From: an uncultured Agathobacter sp.
GTDB taxonomy: Bacteria; Bacillota; Clostridia; Lachnospirales; Lachnospiraceae
DNA length: 39,225 nt
Reading direction: 5' to 3'
Assembly: GCA_944381555.1 (NCBI GenBank)
Contig: CALWLL010000032.1
Coordinates: 1-39,225 of the forward strand
Each line of letters opens with the position of its first letter. The stretch's first letter is position 1. The position numbers and the translations under genes are program-made. The notes beneath the pieces are model-generated. The model made no database searches. It was not told where the DNA came from and saw nothing but the letters and a program-made list of their open reading frames with translations. This document shows positions 32,943 through 39,225 of the stretch, piece after piece.

Positions 32943-35207
32943 CTATGCTTTAGGAATTTCGTTTAATTTTGCATTGATTGCAAGTAATTGTTCCTTGGTA
33001 ATGATTGGTCCTTCTTTCTTTTCGCCGCTCATATCGGCAGCCATTTCAAGCATACCCGTAAGACGAAGGATCGTAAATCCGCCTAACATCTTCATCATAT
33101 CAGGACTAGCCATTGCACCTGATACACCGCCCGGCATATTAGGTCCTAAGATGTTTGCCATGAACTCGCCGAACACAGCCGTAGCTGCCGGAACCTTCAT
33201 GACTTCATCTAATCTGTCATTGATGGAGAGATGTCCTTCAACCTCCGTTACATCAAACCAGTTGAGGATTGCGCCTTTTTCCTTTAAGCGGTAATCTTCA
33301 TTGAATACGTCCACCTTGCGGATATGGCTTTCATCTTTGCAATCACCTGCAACAGCAGTCAAAGTCGTTTCTCCCTTATTTGGTACTTGGAAGTAGAAGA
33401 AGTGGTCTTCGGCTTTTTGTTTTCCGAGGCTTTCTCCGTTTGAGAATAATTCAACCTCTGGAAGATTTGAGTATACCGTAACCTTTGTTGTGTCTTCTAC
33501 ACGGTCGACATAGCGTTTGCCGCAGATGTGTACGAATGGGTCATCGGATAACCATGCTTTGTAAGCATAGAAGGAATCTTTTTTGTATTTTCTGTCAAAA
33601 GTAACAAGACCTTTATGGTTCTGTCCGTTTTCACCGCCTTCGTTACGGGAGTCTGCACCAAAGTCGAACATATTCCATACATGAGTAGCCCAGAGATATT
33701 TTCTGGTAAAGAGCTGTTTGATAAGCTCTTCGTGATAATATGCCTGATATTCTTCCGTGTAGTCACCTTGTTTTGGATCGGATGTATGCCAGTTAAGCGC
33801 CTCGCATCCGTATTCAGAACAGCCCACCGGAATATTTGGATATTTTGCATGGAAATTATCAAACCAAGGTCCGTTCATGCTGGTGTCTCCGCCATACCAT
33901 CCGAAATAATGGTTCCAGGATACGGTATCCGGAATCTGGATGTATGGGTCATCCATAGAGCACATGGATACAATCGCCATTGTGGTGAGACGTGTCTTGT
34001 CCATTTCATGTACCAAGTCATTTAATACCTTGTGGTTATCAATTAAATCATCGCTTGACCCCTGCATACTGATTTCATTGGAAAGCCCCCAGACTACGAT
34101 AGAAGGGTGGTTATAATTCTGAGTTACAAGCTCTTTCATCTGAGAGATGGTATTTTCGCGGGCTGTCGGCATATGGCTTGAGATATATGGGATTTCAGCC
34201 CAGACTACCATACCCCTTTCATCGCACAAGTCATAGAAATACTGGTCGTGCTGATAGTGTGCAAGACGGATGGTTGTAGCGCCAACCTCGCAGATTAAGT
34301 CCATATCTTCAACATGGTGTTCCGGAAGAAGCGCATTACCCAGGCCCCATCTGTCCTGATGGCGGGATACGCCGCGAAGCGGATACTCTTCACCGTTTAA
34401 AATAAATCCTCTTTCAGGGTCGATCTGGTATGAGCGGCATCCGAAGCGTGTGCTTACGTTATCAAGGATAGTTCCATTCTCTACTAAGCATACATCTGCG
34501 GTATAGAGATACGGGTCTTTGCGTCCATGCCAGAGGTGAACGTTTCTGATCCGGAAAGTTACGCTGTTTTCTGACGCGTCAACTTTATCTGCGGCAACAA
34601 CGCTGCCGGTTGCATCTTTTAATGTATACATGAGTTCCTGGCCTGGTTTTGCGTTGGTAAGGAATACATCAACCTTAACAGCAGCGTCAGCGCCATCAAT
34701 TTCCGGGGTAACGGCAATGCCCGGGCCACCATAGTAATCAAGGTCAAAGTGGGAATCGCTTACGGCAATGATGTTTACGTTACGATACAGGCCACCATAG
34801 AAGCTAAAATCCGCCATCTGTGGATAAACAGTGTTGTTTGGTGCATTGTCAACTTCAACGACGATTAAGGTTTCATCGGTTAATTCATCCGTGATATTGA
34901 CTCTCCATGTAGAATAGCCGCCATCATGGGAAGCTACCTCTCTGCCATTGATATAAACCTTTGCGGAAGAGTTTGCACCGTTGAATTCCAAATAGTACTG
35001 GTCAGCTTTTGGGAGCTCCATTTTGCTTACGGTTTTTGCATAATAAGCAGTACCGCGATAAAGGTCATTTCCACCGTCCTGACCGTCAATGGCATTCCAG
35101 GTATGCGGAAGCGTAACCCAGTACCATTTTTCCGGCATAGTTGCCGGTACAGAAGTGGCTTCTTTGGAAAATGCCCATTTTGTGTTTAGATTATAAATCT
35201 GTCTCAT
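32943..35207 (-). CDS. GH2 beta-galactosidase
   Basis: 754 residues from ATG 35207, with AAAGGAGGAA upstream; a longer frame to 35324 crosses the promoter and is not used. In order: jelly-roll domain (KWYWVTLPHTWNAIDGQDGG, YYLEFNGANSSAKVYINGRE), immunoglobulin-like domain, then the GH2 barrel with GVSRHQDRWGLGNAL, TTIRLAHYQHDQYFYDLCDE, the acid/base Glu in VVWGLSNEI, and the nucleophile Glu in VGCSEYGCEALNW. A DUF4982-like domain follows. The final about 110 residues contain ILNWFDVTEVEGHLSINDRL and MMKMLGGFTILRL, then KEQLLAINAKLNEI, a small C-terminal extension that I cannot assign. No signal peptide, so it hydrolyses imported beta-galactosides in the cytoplasm. Confidence 0.88.
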   Translation of the reverse strand: MRQIYNLNTKWAFSKEATSVPATMPEKWYWVTLPHTWNAIDGQDGGNDLYRGTAYYAKTVSKMELPKADQYYLEFNGANSSAKVYINGREVASHDGGYSTWRVNITDELTDETLIVVEVDNAPNNTVYPQMADFSFYGGLYRNVNIIAVSDSHFDLDYYGGPGIAVTPEIDGADAAVKVDVFLTNAKPGQELMYTLKDATGSVVAADKVDASENSVTFRIRNVHLWHGRKDPYLYTADVCLVENGTILDNVSTRFGCRSYQIDPERGFILNGEEYPLRGVSRHQDRWGLGNALLPEHHVEDMDLICEVGATTIRLAHYQHDQYFYDLCDERGMVVWAEIPYISSHMPTARENTISQMKELVTQNYNHPSIVVWGLSNEISMQGSSDDLIDNHKVLNDLVHEMDKTRLTTMAIVSMCSMDDPYIQIPDTVSWNHYFGWYGGDTSMNGPWFDNFHAKYPNIPVGCSEYGCEALNWHTSDPKQGDYTEEYQAYYHEELIKQLFTRKYLWATHVWNMFDFGADSRNEGGENGQNHKGLVTFDRKYKKDSFYAYKAWLSDDPFVHICGKRYVDRVEDTTKVTVYSNLPEVELFSNGESLGKQKAEDHFFYFQVPNKGETTLTAVAGDCKDESHIRKVDVFNEDYRLKEKGAILNWFDVTEVEGHLSINDRLDEVMKVPAATAVFGEFMANILGPNMPGGVSGAMASPDMMKMLGGFTILRLTGMLEMAADMSGEKKEGPIITKEQLLAINAKLNEIPKA

Positions 35208-35258
35208 GTTTGTAAATTCCTCCTTTATTCCTTTTCCTAAAAAGAACCTAACTGATGA

Positions 35259-35325
35259 GTCACAAACTGTGACCTTAGTACTATTATATAAGCTAAAATA
35301 GTGGCGGTCAATAGTTGTATACAAG
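35259..35325 (-). promoter_or_regulatory. Beta-galactosidase promoter with two palindromic operators
   Basis: On the - strand: TTGACC (35312-35307), 17-base spacer, TATAAT (35289-35284). A perfect palindrome TTGTATACAA (35316-35325) abuts the -35 box on its upstream side. A second inverted repeat GTCACA-AAC-TGTGAC (35259-35273) lies just after the expected transcription start. The first could bind an activator or a GntR/LacI-type regulator; the second sits where a repressor would block initiation. Confidence 0.65.
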
Positions 35326-35414
35326 GAAATGTATAATAAAAATATAAATAAATATTAAATATTATAAAATAAATCTATACGGGAAAATAGAAATATGATA
35401 CTCTTAATAGAACA

Positions 35415-35426
35415 AATGTATACATT
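35415..35426. promoter_or_regulatory. Second TGTATACA palindrome upstream of the DUF1292 gene
   Basis: AATGTATACATT, a perfect 12-bp palindrome sharing the TGTATACA core with 35317-35324, 98 bases away in the same divergent intergenic region. Two sites for one dimeric regulator, possibly looping, are plausible. Confidence 0.4.
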
Positions 35427-35455
35427 AATTTTGCTGGAGAAAAATGGAGGTTAGA

Positions 35456-35737
35456 ATGAGCAACGAACAATTATTGGAATTTGACACATTTGTCCTTGAA
35501 TGGAATGGAGAAGAAACAGAGTTTGCAATTACAGAGGAATTTGATTATGAAGGAAAACATTATATCCTTTGTGGGGAAGTAAATGGTGATGAAATCAACG
35601 ATGAAGAAGTGTATCTGTTCCGTGCAGTAGTAGAAGAAAATGAAATTACAGTAGAAAGTATTGACACGGAAGAAGAGTATGACCGCATTGTTGAGGCTTA
35701 TTACGAAATGAATGTGGATATGGAAACAGAAGAATAA
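35456..35737 (+). CDS. DUF1292 family protein
   Basis: 93 residues from ATG 35456, preceded by ATGGAGGTTAGA; an in-frame ATG at 35444 overlaps that binding site and is unlikely. Sequence: MSNEQLLEFDTFVLEWNGEE, TEFAITEEFDYEGKHYILCG, then EEVYLFRAVVEENEITVESI and an acidic tail. DUF1292 proteins (YrzB-like) are short, acidic, widespread in Firmicutes and uncharacterised; many lie beside yrrK/mreB-type genes, but here the gene stands alone between the beta-galactosidase and dinB. No membrane segment. Confidence 0.85.
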   Translation: MSNEQLLEFDTFVLEWNGEETEFAITEEFDYEGKHYILCGEVNGDEINDEEVYLFRAVVEENEITVESIDTEEEYDRIVEAYYEMNVDMETEE

Positions 35738-35750
35738 ATCAAAGAACAGG

Positions 35751-35790
35751 CGCGCGGTGTTAAATCATTGAGATGGTTTATTACCGCGCG
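35751..35790. terminator. Hairpin between convergent DUF1292 and dinB genes
   Basis: CGCGCGGT pairs with ACCGCGCG; the inner TAAATCA/TGGTTTA can extend the stem after a small internal loop. It sits between two converging stop codons (35737 and 35797). T-runs are weak on both strands, so efficiency is uncertain. Confidence 0.55.
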
Positions 35791-35796
35791 TGTTAG

Positions 35797-37062
35797 TTAT
35801 TGTTCTCTTTTTGCCTTATTAAGTCCGCCTGTCATATGGCGGATGCCTTCCCGCGCATCTTCATCTGCGTGGATAAACGACGCTCTCTTTACGGAATCTT
35901 CCCCATATTTAGAACGGATTGCATCTATGGCAGAATCCAGTCTGGAAAGCTTCTCTACGTTTTGTCCCTCAAAAAGTGAATACTGCCGGAGCTGTTCATT
36001 TGTAGCCTTGCTGGTATGAACACCCAGCAGACGAATCGGATTGCCGTTCCATAATTGGTCAAACAGGCTGCAAACATAGGAATAAATCTCATTGGTCACG
36101 TTTGTACAAGAGGGGAGCGTGACCTGACGGGAGCTCTGCTTAAATTCGTGATCCACCATATATACGGATATAACCGAGATATAAGAACGGTCTGCACGGA
36201 TGCGGGATGCAACCGTTTCTGTAAGAGACAGAAGAATCGCCTTGGCTGTGCGGGCATCTGTTACGTCAAAGGCAATGGTGGTCTCATTACTGTAGCCCCG
36301 GTTGGCAGGAGCAGCATCTTTTTTGGCAGCTTTATCCATGCTGTCACTAATGCCATTGGCAAACTCCCAGATAACATCACCATGTGATTTTAAATTGTCA
36401 TGAATAATTTTTTTATCTGTATTAGCCAGATCTCCAATGGTAAAAATACCAAGTGAATAGAGTTTTTTTGCGGTTTGCTTTCCTACGAAAAATAATTCCG
36501 AAACAGGCAGAGGCCACATTTTCGACGCAATCTCTTCAGGAAACAGGGTGTGAACAAGATTTGGCTTCTTAAAATCAGATGCCATTTTAGCAAGAAGCTT
36601 ATTATTCGAGATACCGACATTAACGGTAAAACCCAGTTCTTTTTGCACGCGGTCCTTTATTTTGTGAGCGGCCTCAATAGGCGGGCCAAACAATTGGCGC
36701 GTACCTGTCATGTCTACAAAGGACTCGTCAATGGAATATTGCTCAATATCCGGTGAGTAATCCTGTAAAAGCTGCTGCAACTGATTGGAATACTTTACAT
36801 AAACAGGAAAGTTAGGCGCAACCGTTACAAGGTTCGGACACTTTCTGCGGGCATCTACAAGCGGTTCGCCGGTAACAATGCCGTATTTCTTGGCGGCCTC
36901 TGACTTGGCAAGTACAATGCCATGCCTTGATTCTTCAGAACCGCCTACGACGGCAGGAATCAGGCGGAGGTCCTTCGTATCCCCCAGTTCACGCATTCGA
37001 TATGTGGCTTCCCATGAAAGGAAAGCGCTGTTTACATCAATATGAAAAATAACGGATTCCAT
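35797..37062 (-). CDS. dinB: DNA polymerase IV (Y-family, DinB-type)
   Basis: 421 residues. Palm and fingers: FHIDVNSAFLSWEATYRM (first catalytic Asp), EQYSIDESFVDMTGTRQLF (Asp-Glu pair), VNVGISNNKLLAKMASDFKK. The helix-hairpin-helix reads FVGKQTAKKLYSLGIFTIGD, and the little-finger region contains RGYSNETTIAFDVTD. The C-terminal region has a beta-clamp-binding motif QYSLF. It carries out error-prone translesion synthesis. Start ATG 37062 with AGGGAG upstream. It is divergent from a second Y-family polymerase. The SOS box in between clearly overlaps the other gene's promoter; whether dinB shares it is unclear. Confidence 0.92.
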   Translation of the reverse strand: MESVIFHIDVNSAFLSWEATYRMRELGDTKDLRLIPAVVGGSEESRHGIVLAKSEAAKKYGIVTGEPLVDARRKCPNLVTVAPNFPVYVKYSNQLQQLLQDYSPDIEQYSIDESFVDMTGTRQLFGPPIEAAHKIKDRVQKELGFTVNVGISNNKLLAKMASDFKKPNLVHTLFPEEIASKMWPLPVSELFFVGKQTAKKLYSLGIFTIGDLANTDKKIIHDNLKSHGDVIWEFANGISDSMDKAAKKDAAPANRGYSNETTIAFDVTDARTAKAILLSLTETVASRIRADRSYISVISVYMVDHEFKQSSRQVTLPSCTNVTNEIYSYVCSLFDQLWNGNPIRLLGVHTSKATNEQLRQYSLFEGQNVEKLSRLDSAIDAIRSKYGEDSVKRASFIHADEDAREGIRHMTGGLNKAKREQ

Positions 37063-37138
37063 GTATGCTCCCTGGTTTATGTTAATATTTAATATTTGTA
37101 TCAGACCGGACAGGTAAAAAATGGAAGGAGAACAGATA

Positions 37139-37166
37139 TTGACAAAGAGAACATCTGTTCGATAAT
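37139..37166 (+). promoter_or_regulatory. SOS promoter: LexA box between -35 and -10 of the polymerase-yolD operon
   Basis: TTGACA at 37139-37144 and GATAAT at 37161-37166, 16-base spacer. Within the spacer is GAACATCTGTTC (37149-37160), matching the Gram-positive LexA/DinR consensus GAAC-N4-GTTC. A repressor bound here would cover the promoter completely. It drives the gene at 37283. Confidence 0.8.
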
Positions 37167-37282
37167 ATATATTAAGTATAGCAGAAAAACTTGTATATGT
37201 AAAGAGTAAGATTTCTTGGAATGCAATGTGCAGAAATTCAAGAAAGATTCGGGAAAACGGTAGAGTGTTTTTAGGAGGAAAG

Positions 37283-38551
37283 ATGGGAAAGCAGCGGACG
37301 TATTTATGTATTGACTTAAAATCCTTTTATGCGTCAGTAGAATGTGCAGAACGCGGGTTAGACCCGTTTGCGGCCAGACTGGTAGTGGCAGATCCGCAGA
37401 GAACGCAAAAGACAATCTGTCTTGCAGTTTCTCCAGCAATGAAAGCATTGGGAATTAGGAACAGATGCCGCGTTTTTGAGATTCCGAAGAATGTGGATTA
37501 TATTATGGCGCAGCCGCGTATGCAGAAGTATATTGACGTGTCGGCTGATATTTACGGCATCTATTTAAAGTATATTGCAAAAGAGGATATTCATGTGTAT
37601 TCCATTGATGAAGTATTTATGGATGTGACGGATTATCTGGGGATGTACCGGATGAATGCAAAAGAGCTTGCGGGTACGATTATGCAGAATGTATACGATA
37701 CTACCGGAATCACGGCTGCCTGCGGGATTGGAACGAATCTCTATCTGGCTAAGGTGGCACTGGATATTACGGCAAAGCATGTAAAAGGGAATATTTCTTA
37801 TTTGGATGAAGATATGTATCGCGGTACTCTTTGGAGCTATAAGCCGCTTACGGATTTCTGGAGGGTTGGCTCAGGTACGGCAAAACGTTTGGCGCGTTAT
37901 GGAATGTATACCATGAAGGATATTGCTATGGCAAAAGAGGAGACTTTATACAATCTGCTCGGAGTGGATGCAGAACTTTTGATTGATCATGCATGGGGAC
38001 GCGAGCCTGTTACGATTGCAGAGATTAAACAATACAAGCCGAAACACCAAAGCCTCACAAGCGGGCAGGTGTTAGGATGTGCAGCTTCTTTTGAGGAAGG
38101 CCGCCTGATTGTAAAAGAAATGGCAGATTTATTATGTCTGGATATGGTAGATAAGGGGCTTGCGACAGATTCCGTTTCCCTTTATATCGGATATGAAAAC
38201 CGTTTGGAGCATCAGCCTTCTCATGGGACGGCAACACTTCCAATTGTTACGAGCTCAGCACGCACCGTGCTGCCGCAGATTGAGAAATTATATGAGAAAA
38301 TCGCGCGCGGAAACGGAGGCATCCGCCGTGTGAATATTTCCTGCAACAATGTGGTGGATGAGGCATATCAGCAGTATGATTTGTTTTGTGACCCGGCAGA
38401 GCTGGAGAGGGAAAGACGTGTGCAGAAGGCTATGCTGGATATCAAAAAGAAATTTGGAAAGAACGCCATTTTGAAAGGCATGAATCTGGAGGAAGGAGCT
38501 ACCACGATGGAGAGAAACCGGCAGATTGGGGGACATAAAAGTGGAGAATAG
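37283..38551 (+). CDS. SOS-inducible Y-family DNA polymerase (UvrX/YqjW/UmuC-type)
   Basis: 422 residues from ATG 37283 (TTAGGAGGAAAG upstream; a longer frame to 37226 lacks a start signal). Motifs: YLCIDLKSFYASVECAERG with Asp and the steric-gate region, VHVYSIDEVFMDVTDYLGMY written from IHVYSIDE onward, ITAACGIGTNLYLAKVALDI, WRVGSGTAKRLARYGMYTMK and the clamp-binding motif QYDLF near the C-terminus. It differs from dinB in the fingers and is closer to the UmuC/PolV-like group found on plasmids, phages and Bacillus chromosomes. It overlaps the yolD-like gene by 11 bases, an arrangement known for uvrX-yolD and yqjW-yqjX. Confidence 0.9.
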   Translation: MGKQRTYLCIDLKSFYASVECAERGLDPFAARLVVADPQRTQKTICLAVSPAMKALGIRNRCRVFEIPKNVDYIMAQPRMQKYIDVSADIYGIYLKYIAKEDIHVYSIDEVFMDVTDYLGMYRMNAKELAGTIMQNVYDTTGITAACGIGTNLYLAKVALDITAKHVKGNISYLDEDMYRGTLWSYKPLTDFWRVGSGTAKRLARYGMYTMKDIAMAKEETLYNLLGVDAELLIDHAWGREPVTIAEIKQYKPKHQSLTSGQVLGCAASFEEGRLIVKEMADLLCLDMVDKGLATDSVSLYIGYENRLEHQPSHGTATLPIVTSSARTVLPQIEKLYEKIARGNGGIRRVNISCNNVVDEAYQQYDLFCDPAELERERRVQKAMLDIKKKFGKNAILKGMNLEEGATTMERNRQIGGHKSGE

Positions 38552-38858
38552 AGCAAAGCAGTTTGTACCTTTTGCGGCATTAAAAGGATATGAAGAAGCC
38601 CTTAGGGCAAAAGAGAAAATTACGGTTCCGAAGATGGAATTATCAGAGGAAAAGAAAGAAGAATTAAGCCGGAAGCTGCATCAGATAAATAGAAATGATA
38701 TCATAACGGTTGTCTATTTTTGCAAAGGCGAGTATATACAACTTGAAGGAATGGTTTCCCGTCTGGATAAGGATGCAAGGGTGCTTAAGGTGGTAAATAC
38801 CAAAATTCCTTTTTCAGATATATATGAGCTGTGGGGAGATAATATTCTGGAGGAATAG
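38541..38858 (+). CDS. YolD-like protein
   Basis: 105 residues from GTG 38541, with GGGGGAC eight bases upstream; a TTG at 38526 would add five residues. MENRAKQFVPFAALKGYEEA is the hallmark opening of YolD-like proteins, followed by a Glu/Lys-rich helix and VVYFCKGEYIQLEGMVSRLD, then PFSDIYELWGDNI. Members occur beside Y-family polymerases and are thought to act as accessory factors comparable to UmuD, though without its protease fold. It overlaps the end of the polymerase gene, so translation is coupled and it is under the same SOS promoter. Confidence 0.88.
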   Translation: MENRAKQFVPFAALKGYEEALRAKEKITVPKMELSEEKKEELSRKLHQINRNDIITVVYFCKGEYIQLEGMVSRLDKDARVLKVVNTKIPFSDIYELWGDNILEE

Positions 38859-38911
38859 CGGAATACCGGGTTAAACAGATAAATACATGACGCAATGAGC
38901 GTAAGCAGGAA

Positions 38912-38929
38912 GAACACATTCATGTGTTC
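38912..38929. repeat. 18-bp palindrome downstream of yolD
   Basis: GAACACAT-TC-ATGTGTTC, perfect 8-bp arms, in the 198-base stretch between yolD and the transposase fragment. Its outer GAAC/GTTC half-sites resemble a LexA box but with ten bases between them, too wide. It is followed by GGAGGGCGGTAA and a 14-codon ORF (38941-38985) with no known function. As RNA it could be a hairpin. Confidence 0.45.
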
Positions 38930-39006
38930 GGAGGGCGGTAAATGACAATCACAAGCTGTGCCTGTGATGCAGTGCAGAAGGGGCTGTAAAAAAACTCCCC
39001 TAAAAG

Positions 39007-39043
39007 AAAAATCGCTGAGGTCGTGAGACTTCAGCGATTTTTT
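39007..39043. terminator. Hairpin terminator at the edge of the transposase fragment
   Basis: The stem AAAAATCGCTGAGGTC with GACTTCAGCGATTTTT (one G-U) and loop GTGA, followed by T. It is preceded by GGGGCTGTAAAAAAAC, which looks like an insertion-sequence terminal repeat. IS elements often place such a terminator just inside their end to block incoming transcription. Confidence 0.7.
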
Positions 39044-39056
39044 GGTATAATTAATT

Positions 39057-39225
39057 ATGCAACTAACAGCGGATAACTTCCGAAGGGATGAAAAGGGAAA
39101 TCTGCTCTGCCCTAATAATAAAAAGATTGTTTTCAAATACAACAAGCCTGTTTACAAAAATAAATATGGTCGCACAGAAGAAATATATGAGTGTGAGGAT
39201 TGTACCGGTTGCCCATACCGCCAGG
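39057..39225 (+). pseudogene. Partial IS1182-type transposase (zinc-binding segment; runs off window)
   Basis: ATG 39057 opens a frame that continues past the window: MQLTADNFRRDEKGNLLCPN, then KKIVFKYNKPVYKNKYGRTE, then EIYECEDCTGCPYRQ. The ECEDCTGCPY cysteine cluster belongs to the central insertion of IS1182-family (DDE) transposases, normally a few hundred residues into the protein. No catalytic N-terminal half lies upstream; instead there is a terminator hairpin and a short AT-rich spacer. The copy therefore looks N-terminally deleted, unless the element uses an unusual arrangement. The rest is beyond the window. Confidence 0.6.

Noticed and set aside
1-39225. CRISPR array
   Set aside because: No regularly spaced direct repeats with unique spacers and no cas genes were seen on either strand.

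Overview
The window looks like chromosome of a Lachnospiraceae-type Firmicute (class Clostridia). This rests on strong AGGAGG-type ribosome binding sites, moderate GC, a DUF5688/ArdC/SpoVG/VirD4 conjugative cargo set, a LacI-sensor GGDEF protein, a Bacillus/Clostridium-type SOS box and a YolD-linked Y-family polymerase. No 16S sequence is present, so the family-level placement is inference.

Region 1 (1 to about 13.05 kb) is the right part of an integrative conjugative element, with every gene on the + strand. A DUF5688 gene is interrupted by a complete group II intron (517-3154) that carries an intact reverse transcriptase/maturase. Joining the two exons restores the reading frame exactly. 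Downstream lie a 31-codon acidic ORF, a three-domain ArdC-zincin/nucleotidyltransferase/HAD-nucleotidase protein, a protein with two tandem SpoVG domains, an unknown gene, a PcfB/DUF3801-like gene, a VirD4-type coupling protein split by one in-frame TGA, a small unknown gene and a frameshifted gene. One short palindrome recurs three times between these genes. Four cargo proteins end in similar Pro/Lys-rich tails. The element appears to end at a tRNA-3'-end-like sequence flanked by a 19-bp imperfect direct repeat.

Region 2 (13.1-18.9 kb) is backbone: a lytic transglycosylase (-), lysA, tRNA-Leu(CAA), a LacI-type sensor fused to a diguanylate cyclase, an XRE regulator behind a perfect 26-bp palindrome with a small basic partner, and a membrane-protein gene broken by TGA.

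Region 3 (18.9-24.3 kb) is a cell-envelope operon: an LtaS-like polyglycerol-phosphate synthase/sulfatase-fold protein, YfhO and CsbB. These are the parts for making and glycosylating a lipoteichoic-acid-like polymer.

Region 4 (24.3-31.3 kb) holds an MFS transporter, an Fe-S aldo/keto reductase, an O-acetylhomoserine sulfhydrylase, a MATE exporter, a dCMP deaminase and a GPH sugar symporter, all on +.

Region 5 (31.3-35.4 kb, - strand) holds a 52-residue Asn/Ser-rich protein, a nucleotidase/guanylate-kinase fusion and a GH2 beta-galactosidase behind a promoter with palindromic operators. Region 6 (35.4-39.2 kb) holds a DUF1292 protein, dinB and, divergently, an SOS-controlled second Y-family polymerase with a YolD protein. 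The window ends in a transposase fragment.
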